A DNA stretch of 6,128 nt from an uncultured Anaeromassilibacillus sp. (GTDB lineage Bacteria > Bacillota > Clostridia > Oscillospirales > Acutalibacteraceae). The translations under genes were made by a program, and so were the position numbers. Of the stretch, positions 1 through 6,120 are shown one piece after another. Where the stretch lies: positions 1-6,128 of the forward strand of contig CAMFTQ010000047.1 in the NCBI GenBank assembly GCA_945988865.1, written 5' to 3'. The notes beneath the pieces are model-generated. The model was not told where the DNA came from. It saw nothing but the letters and a program-made list of their open reading frames with translations, and did no database searches. Every line of letters begins with the position of its first letter. The stretch's first letter is position 1.

Positions 1-969
1 GATTACTGAAATTACTGCGTGAACCATAAAGTAATCGGAGTGATAAGCACCTACATTATTCAACAAATCATTCCATAGCCACTGACGCATATTATCAGAA
101 TTTGCATGAATCAGCAATACGCCAAACGTTGATGCTGCAATACCGTTTATAATCATTGAATTTTTTAAATTTAGATTCTTAAAGAACAAGAAAGCACTTA
201 CAGCAGTTAAAAGAGCTAACACTTTATTGCTGTTAGACACAAAATAAAAATAGAATACTTTTCCTGTCTTATGATATACAAAAGCACCGATAATTACGCT
301 TAACCAAGACAGTAAAAGCATACCAAGTGCAATAAAACCCCAGAGTTTTTTATTATTGAATATTTTGTTTGTGTAAATACGAATATACGACGCAATAACG
401 TATAAGACCATAAACCAGCCCACATATGTAAAAGCAGAAGATACCATTAAAAAAGTCTGTAAAACAGAAGATACAATAAATGACAGCAAGATTAAATATC
501 TATGCTGTTTTTCACTCATAGCATTTACTAAAATGTTTAGATACGGAATAAATAGGAAAAATACCAGATAAGATGAGGTGAACCCTGTACCCAAACCATA
601 TACAGGCAAGAAAGCCTTAACAAGCTCTTTAACTGAAAAATGAGAGTACCCCGTAAATGAAAAAATACATAAAAACAGGATATTATAAAAAATTATCTGC
701 AAATACAGTTTCAAAAACTTTTTCAAACTTATATCAGACTTGCACATAAAATAGCCTGTTATAAGAACAAAGCAGTTAATGCCTGTTTTTCCTCCCCACC
801 CGAATAACAGAGCAAAGACAGAGTTCAAGTTCATTACATTTGCCTGCGTAATCTCTTGTAATATACCAGAATTCACAATGTAATGGTGTGCAACAATACA
901 CAGCATCGTCACAATGCGGAATAATTCAATAGAAGAATCTCTGTTCGCTCGTGTGAAATATTTAGTCAT
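1..969 (-). CDS. Acyltransferase-3 family membrane protein, 3' end missing
   Basis: This is a multi-pass inner-membrane protein that probably transfers an acyl group, often acetyl, to a cell-surface glycan; the actual acceptor is unknown. The frame starts at ATG 967-969 and stays open for 323 codons to the window edge, so the C-terminus is missing. An in-frame stop at 994-996 makes this the first possible ATG, and GGAG sits 10 bases upstream. The family is recognised by SSIELFRIVTMLCIVAHH near the N-terminus, with Arg18 and His29 spaced as in the RX10H motif of the family. Further matches are GGKTGINCFVLITGYF (59-74) and STFGVLLIHAN (280-290). About nine hydrophobic segments are visible (roughly 13-33, 52-76, 86-107, 130-148, 158-178, 180-198, 209-231, 248-263, 272-290); the family usually has ten or more, so perhaps one helix and the tail are lost. 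It is much more AT-rich than the upstream genes. Family confident, substrate not. Confidence 0.88.
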   Translation of the reverse strand, partial: MTKYFTRANRDSSIELFRIVTMLCIVAHHYIVNSGILQEITQANVMNLNSVFALLFGWGGKTGINCFVLITGYFMCKSDISLKKFLKLYLQIIFYNILFLCIFSFTGYSHFSVKELVKAFLPVYGLGTGFTSSYLVFFLFIPYLNILVNAMSEKQHRYLILLSFIVSSVLQTFLMVSSAFTYVGWFMVLYVIASYIRIYTNKIFNNKKLWGFIALGMLLLSWLSVIIGAFVYHKTGKVFYFYFVSNSNKVLALLTAVSAFLFFKNLNLKNSMIINGIAASTFGVLLIHANSDNMRQWLWNDLLNNVGAYHSDYFMVHAVISVI

Positions 970-979
970 TTATATAATG

Positions 980-983
980 CTCC
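980..983 (-). promoter_or_regulatory. Ribosome binding site of the acyltransferase gene
   Basis: GGAG, within a longer GAGGGAG stretch, lies 10 bases before ATG 967-969. It supports this start, which is also the only ATG after the in-frame stop at 994-996. The gap to the gatB stop (970-1042) has no stem followed by a T-run on the coding strand, so read-through from gatB is possible. Confidence 0.65.
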
Positions 984-1042
984 CTCTGAAATTTCAATGC
1001 AGGGCAGGACAAAACAACTCTGTTATATTCATATACTCTGCT

Positions 1043-2455
1043 TTACCCGATAATCTCTTTTATCTTTGCCTCTGCCGCTGTGGGGTCTGCCTTTCCTCGG
1101 CTGTTTTTCATTACAAAGCCGACAAGCGATTTGAGCGCCTTTTCTTTACCGCCCTTAAAGTCGGCAACTGCATTCGGATTGCTCTCAACAGCCTGCTTGC
1201 AAAGCTCTGCAAGTGCGTTGTCGTCAAGTCCTGCCATATCGCTTTCGCTGATATACTCTGTTGCGTTCTTTCCGCTTTCGAGCATTTTATCAAGCGCAGA
1301 CTTTGCAAGATTATTTCTGATTTTACCGCTTTCAAGGATTTTAACAAGCTCAGACAGCTGTGCCGGAGTGATTTTGATGTTAAACTCCTCTTTGTCAGAC
1401 TCAGTTACCAGTGTGCGGAAAATCTGACCGATAATGAAGTTTGCAACCGTCTTTGGATTTTTAACATCCTTGCAGGCTTCGTCAAAAAATTCAGAGATTT
1501 TTCTGTACTTTGTCAGAAGCTGTGCGTCAGTTTCGGGAATACCAAGCTCCGTTACATATCTTTCACGCTTGCTTTCGGGCAGCTCCGGAAGTGAGCTTCT
1601 GATTTCTTCTATTTCCTCATCAGTTACGCTTATTGTAACAAGGTCAGGCTCTCTGAAATAACGGTAATCGTGAGCGTCCTCTTTACCTCTCATCGGTGAT
1701 GTCGTGTTAGTAGCGTCATCATAACGCAGAGTTTCCTGTATTACCTTGCCGCCGCTTTCAATCAAATCAACCTGACGTTCAAATTCGTACTCCATAGCCT
1801 TTGCAATATAGGTTATTGAGTTCATATTCTTTATCTCTGTTCTTGTGCCAAACTCTTCACTGCCGACAGGACGAACAGAAATATTAACGTCACAGCGCAT
1901 TGAGCCCTCCTGCATTTTGCAGTCGGAAATGCCGATGTAGCGCATAACCTGTTGGAGCTTTTCAACATATTCTCTTGCTTCGTCAACCGACCTGATGTCA
2001 GGCTCCGAAACAATTTCGATAAGCGGAACACCGCCTCGGTTGTAGTCAACGTATGTGTCGCCACGCTCGTGAATGAGCTTGCCTGCGTCTTCTTCTATAT
2101 GAATACGTGTCAAACGGATTTTTCTGCCGTTGCTAAGCTGAACGTAACCGCCCTCGCACAACGGCATATCATACTGCGAAATCTGATAAGCCTTTGGCAA
2201 ATCGGGATAGCAGTAATTTTTTCTATCCATTTTTGACACGTTTGCAATTTTGCAGTTTGTGGCAAGTCCTGCCATTATTGCATACTTTACAACCTGCTTG
2301 TTAAGCTTTGGCAGAGTACCCGGCAAACCGATACAGACAGGACAGCAGTGGGTATTTGGCTCACCGCCGAACTCTGTGGTACAGCCACAGAAAATTTTTG
2401 TTTTTGTGCCAAGCTCGATATGTGTTTCAAAGCCTGCTACCATTTCATATTTCAT
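1043..2455 (-). CDS. gatB: Asp-tRNA(Asn)/Glu-tRNA(Gln) amidotransferase subunit B
   Basis: GatB is the tRNA-binding and kinase-like subunit of the cytoplasmic GatCAB complex. It activates the side chain of Glu on tRNA(Gln) or Asp on tRNA(Asn) with ATP, and ammonia from GatA then makes the amide. Seen here: MKYEMVAGFETHIEL start (family form GLEVHVEL), a Cys cluster C23/C25 with C38/C41 that looks like a metal site, DRKNYCYPDLPKAYQISQYD (77-96), EEDAGK (121-126), GTRTEIKNMNS (203-213), AHDYRYFREPDL (261-272) and a C-terminal GatB/YqeY-type helical domain (about 320-468) ending VGFVMKNSRGKADP. At 470 residues it has normal length. Arg268 stands where S. aureus GatB has Pro. Start: the frame can be extended to a GTG at 2468-2470, but ATG 2453-2455 fits the family N-terminus. 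It overlaps the gatA stop by four bases (ATGA), which suggests translational coupling. Confidence 0.97.
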   Translation of the reverse strand: MKYEMVAGFETHIELGTKTKIFCGCTTEFGGEPNTHCCPVCIGLPGTLPKLNKQVVKYAIMAGLATNCKIANVSKMDRKNYCYPDLPKAYQISQYDMPLCEGGYVQLSNGRKIRLTRIHIEEDAGKLIHERGDTYVDYNRGGVPLIEIVSEPDIRSVDEAREYVEKLQQVMRYIGISDCKMQEGSMRCDVNISVRPVGSEEFGTRTEIKNMNSITYIAKAMEYEFERQVDLIESGGKVIQETLRYDDATNTTSPMRGKEDAHDYRYFREPDLVTISVTDEEIEEIRSSLPELPESKRERYVTELGIPETDAQLLTKYRKISEFFDEACKDVKNPKTVANFIIGQIFRTLVTESDKEEFNIKITPAQLSELVKILESGKIRNNLAKSALDKMLESGKNATEYISESDMAGLDDNALAELCKQAVESNPNAVADFKGGKEKALKSLVGFVMKNSRGKADPTAAEAKIKEIIG

Positions 2456-2468
2456 AGCTGTACACCCC
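2452..2468 (-). promoter_or_regulatory. gatA-gatB stop/start overlap with embedded ribosome binding site
   Basis: The gatA stop TGA (2452-2454) and the gatB start ATG (2453-2455) form ATGA. A GGGGTG sequence (2463-2468), still inside gatA, lies 7 bases before the gatB ATG and can pair with the 16S rRNA tail if one G-U pair is allowed. This arrangement favours re-initiation by ribosomes finishing gatA, which helps equalise the two subunits. The coupling is inferred from the arrangement. Confidence 0.7.
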
Positions 2469-3909
2469 ACTTTGTAGCCTTGAATTTGTCAGGCTGTGAT
2501 TGCTGATATTTATAAGCCGCATTTAAAATCTGCGCTTCTTTAAATTTGTTGCCGATAAGCTGCATACCGATAGGCATACCGTTTGCGTTAAAGCCACAGG
2601 GAATTGACACAGCCGGAAGTCCTGCTATATTTATCGGAACTGTGCAGATATCGGTAAGATATGTTTCGATAGGATCTGATACTGCGTGGCCCATCTTAAA
2701 TGCTGTCATAGGTACTGTAGGAGCTAAGATAACGTCACAGCTTTCAAATGCGTTGTCAAATGCTTTTACGATAGCTCCTCTTAAATTCTGAGCCTTTTTG
2801 TAATATGCGTCATAATAGCCTGCCGAAAGCACATAGGTACCGAGGAGTATTCTGCGCTGAACCTCTTTGCCGAAGCCCTCGCTTCTTGTTTTGCACATCA
2901 TCTCGTGAATGCTCTCGTAATGCTCTGTCTTGTAGCCGTAACGGATACCGTCATATCTGCCAAGGTTTGAAGAAGCCTCGGCACAAGCTAAAATATAGTA
3001 AACAGGCAAGGCGTATTTTAAAGCCGGAAGATCAAAATATACAATCTCTGCTCCCATACCTTCGTAAACCTTAGCCGCCTCTAATATTGCGTTTTTAACA
3101 TCGTCACGCACACCGTCAAGATACTCTCTTGCAATACCGATTTTCATACCCTTAATATCATTGTTAAGCGTATCAAAGGTACTGCCGTTTACGTTACCTC
3201 TTGATGTGCTGTCCTTCTCGTCATAGAGTGAAATTGCGTCATACACCAAAGCGGCGTCCTCTACGCTTGTGGCGATAGGTCCTATCTGGTCAAAGCTGCT
3301 TGCGTATGCGATAAGTCCATAACGAGATACTGCGCCGTATGTCGGCTTTAAGCCTACAATACCGCAAAAGCTTGCCGGCTGACGGATTGAACCGCCTGTA
3401 TCTGAGCCTAAGCCGTAGGCTGCGATATTTCCGCCGACAGCAGACGCAACACCACCCGAGCTGCCACCGGCACAATGCTCTGTGTTGTGCGGGTTTGTTG
3501 CACCGCCAAAGCAGGAGGTTTCACAGGAGCTGCCCATAGCGAACTCGTCCATATTTGTTTTGCCGAGCAATACTGCGTTTTGCTTTTTCAGAATATCCCA
3601 TACCGTTGCGTTATAAATCGGCTTGTAGCCTGTGAGGATTTTTGAACAGCAGGTGGTTTCTATCCCCTTTGTAGAGATATTGTCCTTGAGCGTCATCGGA
3701 ATACCCTCAAGCGGTGACAGCTTTTTGCCCTGTGCAATTTTTTCGTCAACCACTTTTGCTGTCTGCAAAGCCTGTTCTTCTGTAACGGCAACGTATGCGT
3801 TAAGGCTTTTATTTGCTTTTTCTATTTCTTCAAGATATTTTTTCGTAAGCTCTGTGCAGGAAATCTGCTTTGAAGCAAGCATTTCGCTAAGCCTTGAAAT
3901 TGTTCCCAT
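2452..3909 (-). CDS. gatA: Asp-tRNA(Asn)/Glu-tRNA(Gln) amidotransferase subunit A
   Basis: GatA is the glutaminase subunit of GatCAB. It releases ammonia from glutamine (or asparagine), and the ammonia is channelled to GatB. It belongs to the amidase-signature family. The catalytic Ser-cisSer-Lys triad is visible as Lys75 (in TLKDN), Ser150 (in GGSSGG, 148-153) and Ser174 (in SDTGGSIRQPA); all three sit exactly four residues before Lys79, Ser154 and Ser178 of S. aureus GatA. GatA-specific stretches include GLKPTYGAVSRYGLIAYASS (186-205), SFDQIGP and the EASSNLGRYDGIRYG block that separates GatA from other amidases. The length of 485 residues is normal and no key residue is missing. ATG 3907-3909 is preceded at 10 bases by AAAGGA (3920-3925), and an in-frame TGA at 3925-3927 rules out a longer protein. 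It follows gatC after 29 bases and its stop overlaps the gatB start. Confidence 0.98.
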   Translation of the reverse strand: MGTISRLSEMLASKQISCTELTKKYLEEIEKANKSLNAYVAVTEEQALQTAKVVDEKIAQGKKLSPLEGIPMTLKDNISTKGIETTCCSKILTGYKPIYNATVWDILKKQNAVLLGKTNMDEFAMGSSCETSCFGGATNPHNTEHCAGGSSGGVASAVGGNIAAYGLGSDTGGSIRQPASFCGIVGLKPTYGAVSRYGLIAYASSFDQIGPIATSVEDAALVYDAISLYDEKDSTSRGNVNGSTFDTLNNDIKGMKIGIAREYLDGVRDDVKNAILEAAKVYEGMGAEIVYFDLPALKYALPVYYILACAEASSNLGRYDGIRYGYKTEHYESIHEMMCKTRSEGFGKEVQRRILLGTYVLSAGYYDAYYKKAQNLRGAIVKAFDNAFESCDVILAPTVPMTAFKMGHAVSDPIETYLTDICTVPINIAGLPAVSIPCGFNANGMPIGMQLIGNKFKEAQILNAAYKYQQSQPDKFKATKWGVQL

Positions 3910-3938
3910 AATAATGCAGTCCTTTCATAAAGGTAAAA

Positions 3939-4217
3939 TCAGGCTCTTTTTTTAACTAAAAAATGATCCTGTGCGCTGTCGGGCGCATTTCTTAAAATAT
4001 CCTCGTTGCTGTATGACGGAACAACCTCGTCCTCTCGAAAAGCATTAGACAGATTGTTGATGTTGTCAAATTCTGTGCCGTCCTCTGCGGCATTGTTTAT
4101 TGTATCTGCAAAGCTTATAATATTCTGCATTTCCTGCGTAAGAGCGTCAAGCTCCTCCTCGGGAACATACAGCTTTGAAAGCAAAGCGATGTTTTCTATA
4201 TCTTCTCTTGTTATCAT
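3939..4217 (-). CDS. gatC: Asp-tRNA(Asn)/Glu-tRNA(Gln) amidotransferase subunit C
   Basis: GatC is the small non-catalytic subunit that wraps around the GatA-GatB interface and stabilises the complex. The 92-residue product has the family outline: N-terminal ITREDIENIALLSKLYVPEE, a helix with MQNIISFADTINN (30-42), the conserved FREDEV (60-65) and DILRNAPDSAQDHF near the end. The frame can be extended upstream to a TTG at 4233-4235, but the bases just after that TTG form the ribosome binding site AAAGGAG (4226-4232), and the family begins at MITRE. I therefore start at ATG 4215-4217. The C-terminus LVKKRA is shorter and more basic than the usual VPKVI-like end, and its codons contain a run of seven A (3947-3953 on this strand). 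It sits 33 bases after aspS and 29 before gatA, in the usual C-A-B order. Confidence 0.95.
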   Translation of the reverse strand: MITREDIENIALLSKLYVPEEELDALTQEMQNIISFADTINNAAEDGTEFDNINNLSNAFREDEVVPSYSNEDILRNAPDSAQDHFLVKKRA

Positions 4218-4225
4218 TGCAATAG

Positions 4226-4232
4226 CTCCTTT
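4226..4232 (-). promoter_or_regulatory. Ribosome binding site fixing the gatC start
   Basis: AAAGGAG, a nearly perfect complement of the 16S rRNA tail, lies 8 bases before ATG 4215-4217. It directly follows an in-frame TTG (4233-4235), so an automatic call at that TTG would place the binding site inside the gene and add six false residues. Confidence 0.85.
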
Positions 4233-4250
4233 CAATAAGGGATTGTATGA

Positions 4251-5999
4251 TTATCTCAGCTTGATGTGAACCTCTCTGAGCTGCTGCTCCGTTACATCGC
4301 CCGGTGAGCCTAAAAGAACGTCCTGTGCGTTTGAGTTCATCGGGAATGCGATAACCTCACGAATGTTTTCTTCCTCTGTAAGGAGCATAATCATTCTGTC
4401 AACACCGGGAGCCATACCTGCGTGTGGCGGTGCGCCGTACTGGAACGCATTGTATAGAGCAGAGAATTTTGCTTTTAAATCGTCCTCGCTGTAGCCGGCA
4501 ATATCAAACGCTTTAATCATAATGTCAAGGTCGTGGTTACGAACAGCACCTGATGAAAGCTCAACACCGTTGCAGACAATGTCATACTGATATGCAAGAA
4601 TGTCTGTAGGCTCTTTGTTGAGCAGGCTGTCCATACCGCCCTGTGGCATAGAAAACGGGTTGTGTGTAAAGATAACCTTGCCAGACTCTTCGTCATACTC
4701 ATACATCGGGAAGTCAACTATAAAGCACATCTCAAATTTTGATTTGTCGATAAGGTCAAGACGTGTAGCAACCTCTGTGCGGATCTGTCCGGCAAGCTTC
4801 GGCGCCATATCGGCAGTATCTGCAATAAAGTAGATAACATCGCCTGCTTTTGAGTTATTTTTCTCGATAAGTGTTTCTCTGTCGCCCTCTTTTAAGAACT
4901 TGTCGATAGGTCCGTCAAAGAGCATATCGTCTGTTACCTTAACGTAGCCTAATCCCTTCATACCGATAGACAGGGCGAACTCCTCCATCTTTTTAAACCA
5001 GCTTTTTGACTGTGAAGCGGCATTCGGCACGTTAATGGTGCGGACTGTTTTCTTTCTGAATGGCGCAAAGTCTGTTTCAACGAACATATCGCTCATATCT
5101 ACAATTACAAGCGGATTTCTGAGATCCGGCTTGTCTGTGCCGTATTTTACCATACTTTCGGCATACGGGATTTTCTTAAACGGTGGCTTTGAAACCTCTT
5201 TGTCGCTGAATTTTGTGAACGCTTCGTATAAAACCTCCTCGGCTACTGCGAAAACGTCCTCCTGTGTAGCAAAGCTCATTTCAAAGTCAAGCTGATAGAA
5301 CTCGCCCGGTGAACGGTCTGCTCTTGCGTCCTCATCTCTAAAGCAAGGAGCAATCTGGAAGTATCTGTCAAAGCCTGAAACCATCAGAAGCTGTTTGAAA
5401 ATCTGCGGAGCCTGTGGCAGAGCGTAGAACTTGCCCTTGTGCTTACGGCTCGGAATAAGATAGTCACGTGCGCCCTCAGGTGATGATGTAGAAAGAATGG
5501 GAGTCTGAATCTCTAAAAATCCCATCTGGGTCATTTTGCTTCTTAAAAATGATATAATCTGTGAGCGAAGCACGATGTTGTTGTGAACCTTCTGATTTCT
5601 TAAATCGAGGAAGCGGTATTTTAAACGTACGTCCTCTGATGTATTTGTCGATGTTGCAACCTCAAACGGAAGATTGTTTTTACATTTGCCCAGTACAGTC
5701 AGACTGTCTGTGTGGATTTCTACAGTACCTGTTGCAATTTTGGGGTTGATTGTATCCTCGTCACGCTTTAACACCTTACCGCTTACGGTAACGGTACATT
5801 CTCTGTTTACGCCGTTTAACAGGCTGTCATCATGAACAACAACCTGAACAACTCCGTAATGGTCACGCACGTCAACAAACATAACGCCGCCGTGGTCACG
5901 GATATTTTCTACCCAGCCGGCAACCTTTACATCGCTGCCGATATGTTCTTCTCTTAATTCTCCGCAGGTAACTGTGCGGTACATATTAGCCTTTATCAT
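4251..5999 (-). CDS. aspS: Aspartyl-tRNA synthetase, bacterial type, probably non-discriminating
   Basis: This class II synthetase joins aspartate to tRNA(Asp) and probably also to tRNA(Asn). The 582-residue protein shows an N-terminal OB-fold anticodon-binding domain (about 7-105), motif 1 ending at Pro167 (EIQTP), the QAPQ loop (196-199), motif 2 with Arg221 (FRDEDARADR), the bacterial GAD insert domain (roughly 290-430) and motif 3 with Arg535 (GVDR). His36 in IRDHGG occupies the place of Leu30 in the discriminating E. coli enzyme. That and the gatCAB neighbourhood suggest mischarging of tRNA(Asn). RSPGEFYQLDFE (229-240) has one more residue than the E. coli RQPEFTQIDVE and resembles alphaproteobacterial AspRS. 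Two starts are possible: ATG 5997-5999, with AAAGGA 9 bases upstream, and ATG 5982-5984 (Met6), with AAAGG 5 bases upstream. I keep the first, but family alignment fits Met6 at least as well. First gene of the operon. Confidence 0.97.
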   Translation of the reverse strand: MIKANMYRTVTCGELREEHIGSDVKVAGWVENIRDHGGVMFVDVRDHYGVVQVVVHDDSLLNGVNRECTVTVSGKVLKRDEDTINPKIATGTVEIHTDSLTVLGKCKNNLPFEVATSTNTSEDVRLKYRFLDLRNQKVHNNIVLRSQIISFLRSKMTQMGFLEIQTPILSTSSPEGARDYLIPSRKHKGKFYALPQAPQIFKQLLMVSGFDRYFQIAPCFRDEDARADRSPGEFYQLDFEMSFATQEDVFAVAEEVLYEAFTKFSDKEVSKPPFKKIPYAESMVKYGTDKPDLRNPLVIVDMSDMFVETDFAPFRKKTVRTINVPNAASQSKSWFKKMEEFALSIGMKGLGYVKVTDDMLFDGPIDKFLKEGDRETLIEKNNSKAGDVIYFIADTADMAPKLAGQIRTEVATRLDLIDKSKFEMCFIVDFPMYEYDEESGKVIFTHNPFSMPQGGMDSLLNKEPTDILAYQYDIVCNGVELSSGAVRNHDLDIMIKAFDIAGYSEDDLKAKFSALYNAFQYGAPPHAGMAPGVDRMIMLLTEEENIREVIAFPMNSNAQDVLLGSPGDVTEQQLREVHIKLR

Positions 6000-6008
6000 T
6001 TAAATTTA

Positions 6009-6014
6009 TCCTTT
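6009..6014 (-). promoter_or_regulatory. Ribosome binding site of aspS (first start)
   Basis: AAAGGA lies 9 bases before ATG 5997-5999 (positions 6009-6014 read on the minus strand). A second site, AAAGG at 5990-5994, lies 5 bases before the internal in-frame ATG 5982-5984. Translation could begin at either one, giving proteins of 582 or 577 residues. Confidence 0.7.
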
Positions 6015-6040
6015 CAAGGTTATTTTTACAAATATAGAAA

Positions 6041-6069
6041 ATTATAACACAAACGGCTGTACTTTTCAA
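6041..6069 (-). promoter_or_regulatory. Sigma-A promoter of the aspS-gatCAB operon
   Basis: The -35 box TTGAAA (6064-6069) differs from the consensus TTGACA at one base. It is followed after exactly 17 bases by a perfect -10 box TATAAT (6041-6046). The three bases before the -10 box are TGT, so it is also an extended -10. Transcription should begin near 6033-6035, giving a leader of about 35 bases before the aspS ATG. No other promoter of this quality is visible before gatC, gatA or gatB, so this is the probable single promoter of the operon. Confidence 0.88.
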
Positions 6070-6103
6070 GATTTAATAATGAACTTAGGATAAAAAGCCG
6101 ATA

Positions 6104-6120
6104 AGATTTTCAGAAAATCT
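6104..6120. repeat. Perfect 8-bp inverted repeat upstream of the aspS promoter
   Basis: Arms 6104-6111 (agattttc) and 6113-6120 (gaaaatct) are exact reverse complements around a single central A at 6112. The site lies 35 bases upstream of the -35 box. It may be an operator for a dimeric regulator, or part of the 3' end of an upstream transcript. The AT-rich stem without a directly following T-run argues against a strong terminator. Function unknown; in DNA this AT-rich a chance repeat is possible. Confidence 0.45.

Noticed and set aside
987..996. Ten-base palindrome tgaaatttca before the acyltransferase gene
   Set aside because: It is short, AT-rich and has no spacer or repeat partner; such palindromes are expected by chance in DNA of this composition.
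914..1594. Open frame of 226 codons on the + strand across the gatB end and the acyltransferase start
   Set aside because: It runs antisense to two well-supported genes, has no convincing ribosome binding site before its ATG, and its Cys- and Phe-rich translation looks like the complement of gatB codons.
2470..2470. GTG start for gatB five codons upstream (2468-2470)
   Set aside because: The extra residues lie inside the gatA reading region and match no GatB N-terminus; the ATG in the ATGA overlap fits the family and has GGGGTG 7 bases upstream.
3339..3539. Short open frames antisense to gatA, gatB and aspS on the + strand
   Set aside because: They follow the codon pattern of the sense genes, lack ribosome binding sites and give low-complexity translations rich in Arg, Ser or Leu.
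3947..3953. Run of seven A in the last gatC codons as a possible frameshift or slippage site
   Set aside because: Reading on in either other frame gives short tails (VKKKSLILPL, or about 20 residues after VKKEPDF) that do not resemble a GatC end; the native stop leaves a complete domain of normal length.
6016..6103. T-box, riboswitch or leader peptide ahead of aspS
   Set aside because: The strong promoter sits within this interval and leaves only about 35 leader bases; no specifier stem, terminator or short reading frame with a ribosome binding site is visible.
6086..6103. Possible terminator of an upstream gene (CGGCTTTTT on the minus strand)
   Set aside because: A T-run follows CGGC, but no matching GCCG arm lies just upstream within the window; a partner arm beyond 6128 cannot be judged.
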